Under the pieces are notes generated by a model. That model did not search any database. It saw only the letters and a program-made list of their open reading frames with translations, and had not been told where the DNA came from. This document shows, in pieces, positions 39,760-51,241 of a stretch of DNA of 64,000 bases; the stretch's first letter is position 1; each line of letters opens with the position of its first letter. The stretch lies in the NCBI RefSeq assembly GCF_020360975.1, contig NW_025408667.1, forward strand, positions 9,920,001 through 9,984,000. Direction: 5' to 3'. The translations under genes were made by a program, and so were the position numbers. The stretch comes from Hirsutella rhossiliensis (Eukaryota > Ascomycota > Sordariomycetes > Hypocreales > Ophiocordycipitaceae).

Positions 39760-42310
39760 CTAAGATATAGCGGCGAACCTAAATAGTATCCTAGGCCTAG
39801 CTATAGACCTCCCTAAGAATGCCGCTATCTTCTTTAGCGTACTACTATTTAAGAGTAGGAGCTTTATTTTACCTACTTACTATAGTAAAGTTAAAGTAAA
39901 AGGCGGCGAAGGGCGCTTTTATACTAAAGATAAGGAAAAGTTCGTAGACTAAGACTAATAAGACGTTTATAAGTAGAAGTAACCTCTTTAGTATATTTAT
40001 AAAGATCGTTAGTACTTAATACTAATAGGCCCTATTAAGTAGCGGGATATTGCTATTAAAGATACTTAGATAATATATAAGGGCGTTAAAAAAATAAATA
40101 GATTTACTAAGAATAAAGCCCGCTAAGAAAAGTATATCGTTAACGTATATAACTTTTTTTATAGAGCTATCGATAAATAATAGGCTATAAGCTTTAGCCT
40201 TAGCGCGATAATTAAAATCTTAATAAGAGGTATTAAGAATATAGTATGCCCCTTACCTTACCCGCTATTAGTTTATACTAACTATTAAGGGGAACCTATC
40301 GAAGATATAAAAGATAGATATAAGAAGTACTATAAATGCTTAAATAATAAGGGTTATTTAATTAAGTTTACCGCTCCTACCTTTAACCTTAGTTATTTTA
40401 CGTACAAATAAAGGTATATAACTAAAGTTATTAACTTTTCGGTAGGTATAAATAAAGGGGGACTTTATTAAGGGGCGTTCCTTTAAGACTATAGAGAAGG
40501 AAACCTAGTCGTTTTTAATACTTAGAAAGAAGGACGATATACTAGACTCTATATATTCCTATAAGTATAGTAGTAGTTTCTTTATATCCTTTAAGTTCCT
40601 TATAACTTTACTTATATACTAGTCCCTTATACTACTTAGTAAGAAGGGTAGGAATATAGCTACTTAGCCTTAATAATAATCTAATACTAGGTTAAAGGTA
40701 TAGTTAAGCTATACCTTAAGATAATTAAATAGTAATACTTAAAACTTAATTCTAAAGTAAAGGTATAGGGTAACGTAAGAAGCCCTATAGATAAATAAGA
40801 TCTTATATTAAGACTAGTATTTCTTTAAGCCGGATAAGAGGATAAGTATAAAAGGCTACGTCGATAGGCTAATATATAGAATCTAAGCTATCGCGGCGAA
40901 CGAGCTTAATTATATATAAGTAATATTATAGGGCGGTAGAGTTTCCTAGTAGTTTAATAGTAAGGTTAGATAACTATAAAAGATACTATTTAATTAAGGT
41001 CTAACGACCTTTAGCGAAGTCTTTCTTATAAGGATTCCTAGGAGCAAGCGGATTTACTAATATAACTATATTATCTTAGGAGACTAGGAAGAATAAGACC
41101 TCTAAGAAGTCCTAGAGGTAGTTAACCTCCTAGATAGGCCTATTAAATAAAGACTACCGCTTTAAAGAAATATAGAACTAGCTTATATAGTAAGGAAAGC
41201 GAGAAAGGAGCTATCTATACTAGCTACCCTTATAAAGTAACTTAACCTAATCGCTTAAACTACGCGCGGTTTCTTTATAAAACTCTTCCTTAAAAAGACC
41301 CCTAACTATTTCATTACGCTAATAGGAATCGAGAATAGACCTAGTCCTTTATTACCTTAAGCGTTAACTAAATTAAGCTCCTTATCTAAACTAAGTAGCC
41401 TTTCCTTAAGTAACCTTAAGATAGGATCCCTACCTTAGAGCTTATAAAGGAAAGAGCTAAGCGCCCTTACTAGTCCCTTTATCTATATAGAAACAACGCC
41501 TTTATTCTCCCCCTTTAATATATAGCTAATTAGGCCTACTCCTCGCCCGCTACTAATAACTCCTCTAAACGTATAGAGGAGTAAAAGACTCGTAACCGTA
41601 CCCCCGCTAATAACTTAATAAGGAGCTAGTAGGGAAGAAAGGTAGATATCCTAACTATTAACTCGCCTTAGGACTCCGAAATTACTAGGCGCTCGGTTAA
41701 TTACCTTAAGGCTAAAGACTTTAGTAACGCTTATAGTATACCCCGTTACTCCTTAGAAATAAAGTATAGTAATAGCCTCTCTAGCTATAGTCCCTATAAG
41801 GTTTATACTAAGTTTTAAACCCTCTTAGGTTAAAGGAGTTAAAAACCTAGGAATATATTAAAACTACTACTAGGATATTAACGACTATAATTCTATATAT
41901 TTATATAGGACTACTAGTAACGTAATAATAATTAGCTTATAAGACTCTATAGCTTATTTAATCTAGCTATATCTAAAGCTATAGACTAGTAAAGACGCTA
42001 ACTACTTTATTCCCTAACGCCCCTAAGAATAATAAGCGCGAATACTTAGGAGCGTATATAGGGGGTAGTAGATAATTATCTAAAGAAGGAAGTATATAAG
42101 TAAAAATAAGAAAGAGCTAAATAAGTAGCTCGTAGGTAAAGGGAGGAATAAAGAACGTAAAGGGAAAGGATTATAGTAAAGGAGAAAAGTTCTATCGACG
42201 GTTTATTTACTTACTTACGTGCTTAGGAAGAGAACCTTACCTATTATTATCGCGCCCTTTCTATTAGTATCCTAGGTCGGAAAGTCGCTAAGGAGGAGTT
42301 TAATAGGTAA
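39760..42310 (+). pseudogene. B2 extra 3' reading track, sense to pol (unassigned)
   Basis: The + strand after integrase and before the 3' LTR carries a long track whose stops are almost all TAA/TAG, as expected for RIPed Gln/Trp codons. One part (about 40120-40420) reads EKYIVNVYNFFYRAIDK and then LIKFTAPTFNLSYFTYK. The last part (about 42060-42300) is rich in Lys, Arg, Glu and Gln-derived stops and runs into the LTR. The counterpart in B1 is about 6780-9330. I do not recognise a domain. Possibilities are an env-like or other third ORF, or a captured host sequence. It may be more than one frame. Confidence 0.4.
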
Positions 42311-42676
42311 GATCGTACCCCTATAGATATTAGCCCGTTAGGGGGGGATAAGACCCCTAGTACTCCCCTTTTAACTTACTTCTAAGTATACTTAAAGGCG
42401 TTATAAAGACCTTAATTATTTAATTAAGTATCTTCCTTAATTATAGTTAATTTAAATTTTTGTTTTTCCCTTTTAAAGTAGATACCGTTAGTTATACGAC
42501 TTTAGTAGAGATAAAGAGGTATAGAGTAAAGAAATCTCTAAGACTTATATTTATAACCTAAGGCCCTTAGAGCTATATATAAGCTAAATAATTAGATAAT
42601 TATATAGTTAATTGCTTTACTAATCCTTAGCTACGTACTACGCGTGCTTTAGGTATATACCCTTATCCCCGTTAAA
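42300..42676 (+). repeat. B2 3' LTR (377 bp)
   Basis: Direct repeat of 22203-22579. It is preceded by the purine run AAGGAGGAGT (42290-42299), a polypurine tract. Followed by TSD GTAGT (42677-42681), after which C resumes in the middle of RT. Confidence 0.9.
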
Positions 42677-42681
42677 GTAGT

Positions 42682-45600
42682 AAAGGTACTTTAAAAGCTA
42701 TAAAAAGCGGGCTTAATATTAGACCTAAGGAAGTATAACTTTATAATAAAAGACGTTAAGTACTTAGGCTTTATTATATAAGTAAGGGGTAAGGTTTAAT
42801 ATAACCTAGAAAGGATTTAAGTAATATAAATATAGTAGGTACCCTAGAACGTAAGAGGAGTTTAAAGCTTCCTTAGCTTCGTAAACTACTACTAGGCCTT
42901 TATACTACTTTATATAAAGGTATCGGTATACTTAAACAGCCTTTATAAGAAGGGCGCGATCTTTAAGTAAATAGATAAATACTAAGTAGCGTTTAAGTTT
43001 ATTTAGAATGCCTTTTATAACGCCTTAGTATTATAACTTTATAACCTAAAAAGAGAAATATACTTAGAGGTAGACTATTCTAGATATATAATAAGGGGGG
43101 CGCTAATATAAGTAGGGCTAAATAGTATATAATACTTAGTAGGATTTTTCTTAAAGAGACTAAACCTAGTAGAGTATAACTACTTAATCTATAATAAGGA
43201 GATACTTATAATTATATAGTACTTAGACTTCTAAGGAGTAAAACTCTAAAATATACTTACTTTTATAATACTAACCGACTATAATAACCTAAGGTACTTT
43301 ATAATAAAGAAGAAGTTAAATAAGAGATAAAGCTAATAAGCGATAAAGCTTATATCCTATAACTTTATATTAGAGTTCTAGCTAAAGAGGCTAGCGGCGA
43401 TACTTAACGCGCTATCCCGCTATAAGTAGGATCGGCTAGCGGGCGAAATAGATAAAAGGGAGATAGGGTAGGTAGTTTAGATAATTCTAAAGACTATATA
43501 CTTATAAGGCCGCTTAGTCCCTATTAAGAGCTAATATACCGATTTATTAAGACGCTTAACCTAAGGTAGGGCGGTAGTAGTAGCGCTATAAGTAGGTAAA
43601 AAAGAGGTAGGCGTAATAGTATACGTCGGCGGAGTAAGGGGGCCCGTTAAATAACCTAAGGAGGAGGTAAATAAGGGTAATAACTAACTAAAACTCGACC
43701 TAAACTTAGGCCGAAATATACCTTAAGAATAAGCTAACCTTATACTAGTATTTAATAACTAAGAGCTATAAAAGAAATAAATAAAGGCGCTAAGGAAAGA
43801 TAAGGAATACTAAGTAGTATTCTAAGTAGTACGTAAAGGGGAGAGATCGCTAGTACTAAAATAGTAACTAAAGGTATAGCTAAGTAAATATATAATCGAT
43901 ATTAAGAGATAGTTATACTTTTAAGAAAAGCTTTAAGTACTAGGGAAACTAAAGTATAATAAAGGAAAGGGGGCTAAGGAATAAAATATACTTTAAGTAT
44001 AGATAGCTTAACGGATATATAACTTAACGGCGGTAGGATACCTAGGGAGAGAGGGGACCCTAGTAATACTAGCCTAAGAATTCTTTTAGCCTAGCTAGTT
44101 AGCGATAGTAAAGCGGCTTATCGCTAACTATAGACTATATAGGAAGGGGTATATATAAAGGTAACTTTAAAAGGGACTCTTAAAGCCCTTATTACCGCTA
44201 TCTTAACTATTTATATACCTATTAATAGACTTTATAGTTAAACTACTACTAACTAAGATAAAAGGCGCGAAGTACCTTTAAGTAATTATAAACTAGCTAA
44301 TAAAAGTAGTAACGCTTAAAGCGATACTAATAATAAGGGTAGTAGTATATATAATAAGGTTCCTTTAAGCTTACTTTTACTTTTATAGGATACTAAGATT
44401 AATTATATTAAATAAAAGAACGAACTAAATAGAAAGCTTTTAAAAGGAGTTCTATAAATAAATAAGAGTATAAAGGAAGTTAAGTTTAGTATACTACTTA
44501 TAGATAGATAAGTTAACTAAGCGCGCGAACTAAGAAGTATAAGCGTACCTTTAAGCGTACGTTTACTATAGCTAGGACGACTAAAAAGTATAGCTACTAT
44601 ATATATAAGCTATACTAAATAACTATATAGCGTTAATAATAAGCGTATGCCCGTTTTTTATAATATATAGATATAATATTAAGCTAGTCTAAATAGTAAG
44701 GGAGGAAGGGCTACTAGCGCTAAAAGTAAGAGGGGTAAGGGAGCTCGCTTAAAAGATAAAAGAGGTAACCGACTTCCTATAAACTATTATTATTATAGTA
44801 TAAGTAAGATAAGAAGAGATAGCGAACTAAAGGAGAGCCTTAATAGAGAGGTTTAAAGTAAGTAATAAAGTATAAGTAGATATAGCTAAATATATAACTA
44901 ACTAGCTATATAGGAAGCTTAACTAGCTATACTAAAAGTATACTATAATAAAGGTAGTAAGCCTATATATAATAGAGCTTAATATACTAAGGAGGGTATA
45001 TAAAAGGCTTTATATAGAATTTCTCTACTAGGTAGTAAAGAACTTATTACTTAAATAGGTAGTTAATAACTATTAACTACTACTAGTAATTAAGGAGGAC
45101 GATAAGCCTAAGTATATTATTAAAGTAATTTAGTAAGCGTAATAAAAGTAAAAAGGGAGGGGTAGATAGTAATAAGTACTTATAAAATAGTAAGGGTATA
45201 TAAACCTATTATAGTACCCGTTAAACGACTTTTAGGAGACGGAAGCTTTAAAAGGATTTAAAAGATAGTAGGGAAACGTAAGGGAAAACGATAAAAGAAG
45301 GGCGAGAGAAAGGGATAAAAAAGAGGGCGGAAGATAAAGAAGGGGAAATAAAGGATAGAAAGGGGAGAAAGAAAAGGAGGTAGGAGATAAGGAACGCTTA
45401 TTAAGGAATAAGGAAAGGATAAAAAAGAACTATAGTATTAAAAGGAAATAATAAAGGATAGATAAGGGATAGATATAAGATAGATAGCGATAAAGGATAG
45501 ATAAGAATAAGGATAAAGGTAGGATATAATAAGATAAGATATAGATATAGTAGGATATACTAAGGATACTAACTTAATTTTAACTAATTATAAACGCTCC

Positions 45601-46529
45601 TTAACTACCGCTTAATTACTCTAAGATATTATAGTATATTTAAGCTTAGTATATAGATATAGTAGCGTAGGTAAGCTTAGTATATTAAAATAATAGTTAG
45701 AGATAAATAGTAAGATAAGGTTAAAGGGGAAATAAAGTATATATATAAAGGTCGCTTTAATAATTATCGAATATCTTTTAAGATATATAGTCTTAGAAAG
45801 CGTTAATAGTAGTAATTATATCCTTAATATACTACTATTATATTAGTATCTTATTAAATAAAGTTAAGGGAGAGTAATAAATAAGAAGGTAGCGTAATCT
45901 AATATAAGTATAGGTAAAGTAATTATAAGTATATAGCGATACTTAATTTTAATAGGTACTATACTATATCTCGATACTTAGTAACGTTATTTAGCCTATA
46001 TAGGCGAAATAAGGTAGCCGCTATATAGTAGTACTATAGGTCGCGCTATACTTATTAAGAGATATAAGCGGACGCGTTAACTAGCGTAAAGGCGGTAAAG
46101 TATAGTCGCTTAGCGTACTAAGAGGCAGGGTACCGCTACGCGGAGTAGAGAAGCTAGCGGGTATACGAGGGCCTATAGTAGTTATAATATAGCGCGGCGC
46201 GGCGATAGAAGTTAAGTAAAGTAAGGGCGCGCGCGTAAAGGGAGTAAAGCTTAAAGGAGGAAAAAGAAAGAAAGAGGGAGAGGGGATAGAAGAGGGGTAT
46301 TTATATATAGTAAGGTATACGTATAGTTAGTAAGGTATAAGGGTATATATATAGAGGAGGGAAAGATAGGGCGGAACGGGCGTATAAAAGGGCGGTATAT
46401 AAAGGGATAGGGCGAGCGTAAAGTAAAAGGAAGCGACTATACGCGCTAAGAAAAAAGGGATAGTAATAATAAAAAGGCAGTAAGAGAGGAATAAAAGCAC
46501 TATTAATAAGAGGGGGAGAGCGGGGGTAG
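42682..46529 (+). mobile_element. Gypsy chromovirus C, part 2: RT 3' half, RNase H, integrase, chromodomain, 3' tail
   Basis: RT resumes with YNFIIKDVKYLGFI (about 42734-42780) and SFLSFVNYY (about 42855-42890). RNase H follows to about 43440. Integrase runs about 44040-44880: a zinc-finger end NYRLYRKGYI (an ancestral CxxC), then LNKRTN.IESF.KEFYK and YRYNIK-type sequence. A GPY/F tail is at about 44950-45080, and a chromodomain at about 45096-45270 (EDDKPKYIIKVI, then VLIK..GYINLL.YPLNDF). About 1.2 kb of purine-rich, apparently non-coding tail precedes the 3' LTR. RIP stops throughout. Confidence 0.85.
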
Positions 46530-46786
46530 TATTATAGGCTACGCCTATAAAAGGCTAAGGTTATATTATAGCGACTATACTAAAGTCGGGCTAAAGTAAA
46601 CCTATATATAAGTAAAGCTTAACTTAAACTTAGGCTAAATAGTACTTAAATATAAGTTAAGCTAGGGACTAAGGAAGATAGATAACTATTACGATTAAGA
46701 TAGAGTTTTCCTTCTTTCTCCTTAGATTTAAATAAATAATTATTCGGCCTTATACTACTATACTAAGTATATACTAGCCCTTAATA
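46530..46786 (+). repeat. C 3' LTR (257 bp)
   Basis: Identical in layout to 19446-19702 and 48384-48640. It is preceded by a strong purine tract (about 46510-46529, AGAGGGGGAGAGCGGGGG). The following ACTAG (46787-46791) is the TSD, after which host F resumes. Confidence 0.9.
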
Positions 46787-46791
46787 ACTAG

Positions 46792-48383
46792 CTATATTAA
46801 AAGTATATTATAATAAAGGTAGTAAGCTTATATATAGTTAAGCTTAATATACTAAGAAGGGTATATAAGAAGCTTTATATAAAGTTTCTTTACTAAGTAG
46901 TAAATAACCTATTACTTAAATAAGTAGTTAATAACTACTAACTATTATTAGTAATTAAATAAGATAATAAGCCTAAGTATATTATTAAAGAGATTTAATA
47001 AGCGTAGTAAAAGTAAAAAAAGAAAGGTAAATAATAATAAGTACTTATAAAGTAATAAGGGTATATAAACTTATTATAGTACCTATTAAATAACTTCTAG
47101 GATATAAAAGCTTTAAAAAGGTTTAAGAGATAGTAGGGATATATAAAGGAGAATAATAAAGGAAGGGTAATAAAAAGGGAATAAAAGAAAGGTAAAAGAT
47201 AAAAAAGAAAAAGTAAAAAAAAAGGAGAAAGAGGTAAGAGTTAAAGGAAGCTTACTAAGAAATAAGGAAAGGATAAAAGAAAGCTATAGTATTAAAGGGA
47301 AATAATAAGAAATAAATAAGGGATAGATATAAAATAAATAGTAATAAAGGATAGATAAAGATAAATATAAAGATAAGATATAATAAGATAAAATATAAAT
47401 ATAATAAGATATACTAAGAGTACTAACTTAATTTTAACTAACTATAAACGCTATTTAACTATTACTTAATTACTTTAAGATATTATAGGATATCTAAGCT
47501 TAGCGCGTAAATATAATAGTATAGGTAAGCTTAGTATACTAAAATAATAATTAAAGATAAGTAGTAAGATAAGGTTAAAGGGAAAATAAAGTATATATAT
47601 AAAGGTCGCTTTAATAGTTATTAAACGTCCTTTAAGATATATAGTTTTAAAGGGTATTAGTAATAGTAATTATATCTTTAATATACTACTATTATATTAA
47701 TATCCTATTAAATAAAGTTAATAAAAAGTAATAAATAAAGAGGTAATATAATTTAATATAAGTATAAGTAAAGTAGTTATAAGTATATAGTAATACTTAA
47801 TTTTAATAAGTACTATACTATATCTTAACGTTTAATAATATTATTTAGCTTATATAAGTAAGATAAAGTAGCCGCTATATAGTAGTATTATAAGTCGCGC
47901 TATGCTTACTAAGAGATATAAGCGGGCGCGTTAACTAGCGTAAGGGCAGTAAAGTATAGTTACTTAGTATACTAAGAGGTAAGGTACTACTATATAGAGT
48001 AAAGAAGCTAGTAAGCGTATAAGGGCTTATAGTAGTTATAATATAGCGTAGCATAGTAATAGAAATTAAGTAGAGTAAGGGCACGCGTATAAAAGAAGTA
48101 AAGCTTAAAGGAGGAAAAAGAAAGAAAGAGAAAGAAGGGAAGGAAAAAAGGTATTTATACGTAGTAGGGCACGCGTATAGTTAGTAAGGTATAAGGGTAT
48201 ATATATAGAAAAAAAAGGAATAAGGTAGAATAGGTATATAAAAGGGCGGTATATAAAGGGATAAGGTAGGTATAAAGTAAAAGGAAGCGATTATATACGC
48301 TTAAGAAAAAAGGGAAAGTAATAATAAAAAGGTAATAAGAAAGGAATAAAAGCACTACTAATAAGAAAGGGAAGGTAGGGTAG
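46792..48383 (+). mobile_element. Host Gypsy element F, segment 3 (integrase tail, chromodomain, 3' tail)
   Basis: Co-linear with 44936-46529 of C. It includes a degraded chromodomain (about 46965-47130). This tail is more strongly RIPed than in C: many CG-containing words in C appear here with the C or G converted. The minus-strand frame at 48155-48355 is a by-product of TA-rich sequence, not a gene. Confidence 0.85.
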
Positions 48384-48640
48384 TATTATAGGCTATACTT
48401 ATAAAGGGCTAAGGTTATACTATAGCGACTATATTAAAGTTAAACTAAAGTAGACCTATACTTAAGTAGAGCTTAACTTAAACTTAAGCTAAATAGTACT
48501 TAAATATAAGTTAAGCTAAGGACTAAGAAAGATAGATAATTAATATAACTAAGATAGAGTTTTCCTCCTTTCTTCTTAGCTTTAAATAAATAATTATTTA
48601 GCCTTATAATACTATACTAAGTATATACTAGCCCTTAATA
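48384..48640 (+). repeat. F 3' LTR (257 bp)
   Basis: Third copy of the C/F LTR, right end of the whole nest. The partner 5' LTR lies left of the window, so no TSD can be tested. Confidence 0.85.
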
Positions 48641-50215
48641 CTTATTATAATTACTACCTTTATAAAAATTAAATATCTTTACCTTACTTATTTAACCTTT
48701 TACTTTCTTTTTTACCTTTATATATTTTATATATACTTTTTATATCTCTTTTTATAAGAACTATAGTTAAAGAAAAATAAAAATAAAAATAAAAGAGAAA
48801 AAAAAAGATATTACTTTATATACCCCTTAGTAAAGGAAGCTACTTAAGGCTAAGGAGATAAGTAACTTAAGGCTTATATAAGTCTAAGCTAGCCGCTAGC
48901 TACTTAAGGTTATATATAATAAGTTATACCTTTATTTTAATAGCTAGCTAGCTAATAAGTATAAAGCTAGGTTCTAGCTACTTAAGTTAATAGGTATAGG
49001 GATAATAAAGCTAGTAGGGCTAGTATAATTAACGGGAAAGGGTAAGGTAAAGCTAGTAATATAAGGAGCTTAAGGCCTAATTATATAGAAACTATTAATA
49101 AGGTAGCGCCGCGCTATACTAAAGGAAGGGTATTATATAAAAGTCTTTAACTATTATTAGTTAATAAGCTTAAGCTATAGCCTAAGCTATATAGTTATAA
49201 ATAAAAAGCTAGATCTTATATATATATATATATAAGCTAGCTATATATAAAAGAGCTCTATATAGCTTATTAATATTATTTTATAAACCGTAATTATATA
49301 TATACCTCTACTTACTTTATAATATATACCTATCTCTATTAATTTATTAATATTTTAATATAACCCTTATAGTATAATAGTTATATACTTAGGAGGCCTA
49401 CTAGCTATAATACTAAAGTTAGTTTAAATCCGGCTAAGAGTATAATTAATTTTTAGTTAAACTAGTAAACTATACTAACCTACTTATTAATTAGCTAATT
49501 AGTACTTCTAAAAGCGCTTATAAATATACTAGTAGTCTAGCCCTACTATAAGTAGGCCGGCCTAGACCTCGCTTACCTAGACCTAGTAATAAATTCGTTA
49601 AGACCTCCCCTTAACCCTAGTCTAGGCCCCTTAACTAGGAAAATAAAAACCTAGGGCCGATACTAGTAACTTAATAAGTACGGCGTAAAGCTAGTATAAT
49701 AGCCTAACTACTAGCTTAGCTAAAGGCCGGTATTAATAAAAAATAGCCCGCTAAGCCTTATAGCGGAAAAATAAAGTAGAGCCTAAGAAGATATTATTAT
49801 AGGATAAGGTTAAGGATAATTATATAATTAACTATTAACTAAAAACGCTTATACTACTAATTAACGCTATATACCTTATATATATAAAGGAGTTACTTTC
49901 TAAGGTTACTTTATAGTAGGGCTAATATAATTCTAACTAACTATAATAATACCTAAGATAGCTAGCGTAAGATTCCTATATATTATAACCGCGACCCGGT
50001 ATAAAGGCGGACTAGCTATAAAAGAGGGGAGGGTTTTCTTTTAAGTACTTTAGTTTTTCCCTCTTATTTTAACGCTAAAGTTCTAGATACCTTTAAATAG
50101 GTTATTAGTATAATATTAATAATAACCTTACTTTTTTCTATATTAAATAGTTAAAGGGCTTTATTAAATAGTTAAAGTTAAATTTTATAAGCTAAATAAA
50201 TATAAGGTATTTCTC
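48641..50215. other. RIPed AT-rich flank, no recognised element
   Basis: CA/TG are almost absent here too, so this sequence was itself once a repeat. I find no LTR, RT or transposase motif. It contains scattered short words such as AGCTACTTAAG and TAGGCCGGCCTAGAC. It may be the relic of another transposon in which the F element sits. Confidence 0.5.
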
Positions 50216-50695
50216 GCGTAGAGAGATGCGAGAAGTGCATAAAAATGCACGAAGGTGAAATTAGGAGTAAGGGGTCGGATAGGCAGGGCAGAGAGATATG
50301 ATTCTTGCAGAAGCAGCAATAAAGGTAGGGGAGTGATTGTTGTATTGCTTTGATTGTCCTTCTTTCCTCTATCCAACGCCCCTCTTTATACCCTTCTAGC
50401 ATCTCAATTGACAAAGAAGATCCTGCTTAAAGAAGCCACTAATGTCCCTTTAACTACCGAGCTTTTTGCCGGTTTTTCCCCTCCTTTCCAGCCGTTGCCG
50501 GCACATCCGTCTTATCTCTCGCCACCTCCATAGGAAGCCATCGCCACTTCTGCTTCCCCTCATACCCCCACCCTCCTCTCTGCACCTCCTTTCAGCTCCT
50601 TCCTTAAAACCTGTTTTTCAGCTTCCTAGGTCCCTCGTGCCAAGGGATATCTCCGAGAACTGCGAAATCAGGCCACGCTTCGCGACAGTATTATT
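50216..50695. other. Unmutated island between RIPed segments
   Basis: CA and TG dinucleotides return abruptly at about 50220 and vanish again at about 50700. The frames here (50178-50414 minus, 50466-50699 plus) have no domain, and the plus frame has no ATG at its start; I do not call a gene. It is probably single-copy sequence that RIP did not touch. A short stem, CTCGC...GCGAG, sits at its left edge (about 50213-50232). Confidence 0.5.
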
Positions 50696-51240
50696 ATAAG
50701 GTAAGGTAATTTAAAATAATTAAAAATCTTAGTCTCGCTAAGCTAAAGGATAAGTAGTTAAGGTAATCTAGCCTACTAAGTTAAAAATTTCCAAGCTAAA
50801 AGATAGATAGTTAGGGTGATCTAGCTCTACCGAGTTAAAAGTTTATAAGCTAAAACATAAGGTATAGCCACGAGGCAAGGCAGCAGTCGGCGGCGGTGTC
50901 CGGAGGAGTTCCTGAGACCAAGGTGTCGCTACGAGGCAAGGCAGCTTAGGGCAAATGAAAATCTCGGCATAGAGAAAATAGTATCTCGCCGAGCTGAAGG
51001 ATGGATAATCAGGGTGACCTAGCTCCACCGGGTCATAAATTTGCAAGCCAAAATACGAGGTGTCGCCACGAGGCAGGGCAGCAGTCGGCGGCGCTGTCCG
51101 GAGTTCCTAAGACCAAGGTGTTGCCACGAGGCAAGGCAGCTTGGGATAAATAAAAATCTCAGCATAGGGACAATAGTATCTCGCCGAGCTGAAGGATGGG
51201 TAGGTAGTCAGAAATTTTTGACCCGGTGGAGCTGGATCAC
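50696..51240 (-). repeat. 195-bp tandem array crossing the RIP boundary
   Basis: A unit containing GTATCTCGCCGAGCTGAAGG recurs at 50981 and 51176, a period of 195 bp. The words GCCACGAGGC(A)AGGCAGC and GTCCGGAG are repeated in register. A more degraded, shorter-period version (about 65 bp, AAGCTAAAGGAT / AAGCTAAAAGAT) lies at about 50735-50860. On the minus strand the full units are in frame (65 codons each, reading DPVELGHPDYPSFSSARYY and so on) with one TAG, which suggests a once-coding or transposon-derived repeat. It lies directly downstream of the gag-like frame at 51242-51587 on the same strand. Confidence 0.65.
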
Positions 51241-51241
51241 C

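Noticed and set aside
1..50215. Telomeric or subtelomeric identity
   Set aside because: No TTAGGG/CCCTAA arrays and no helicase-type subtelomeric gene. Only single chance occurrences of the hexamer.
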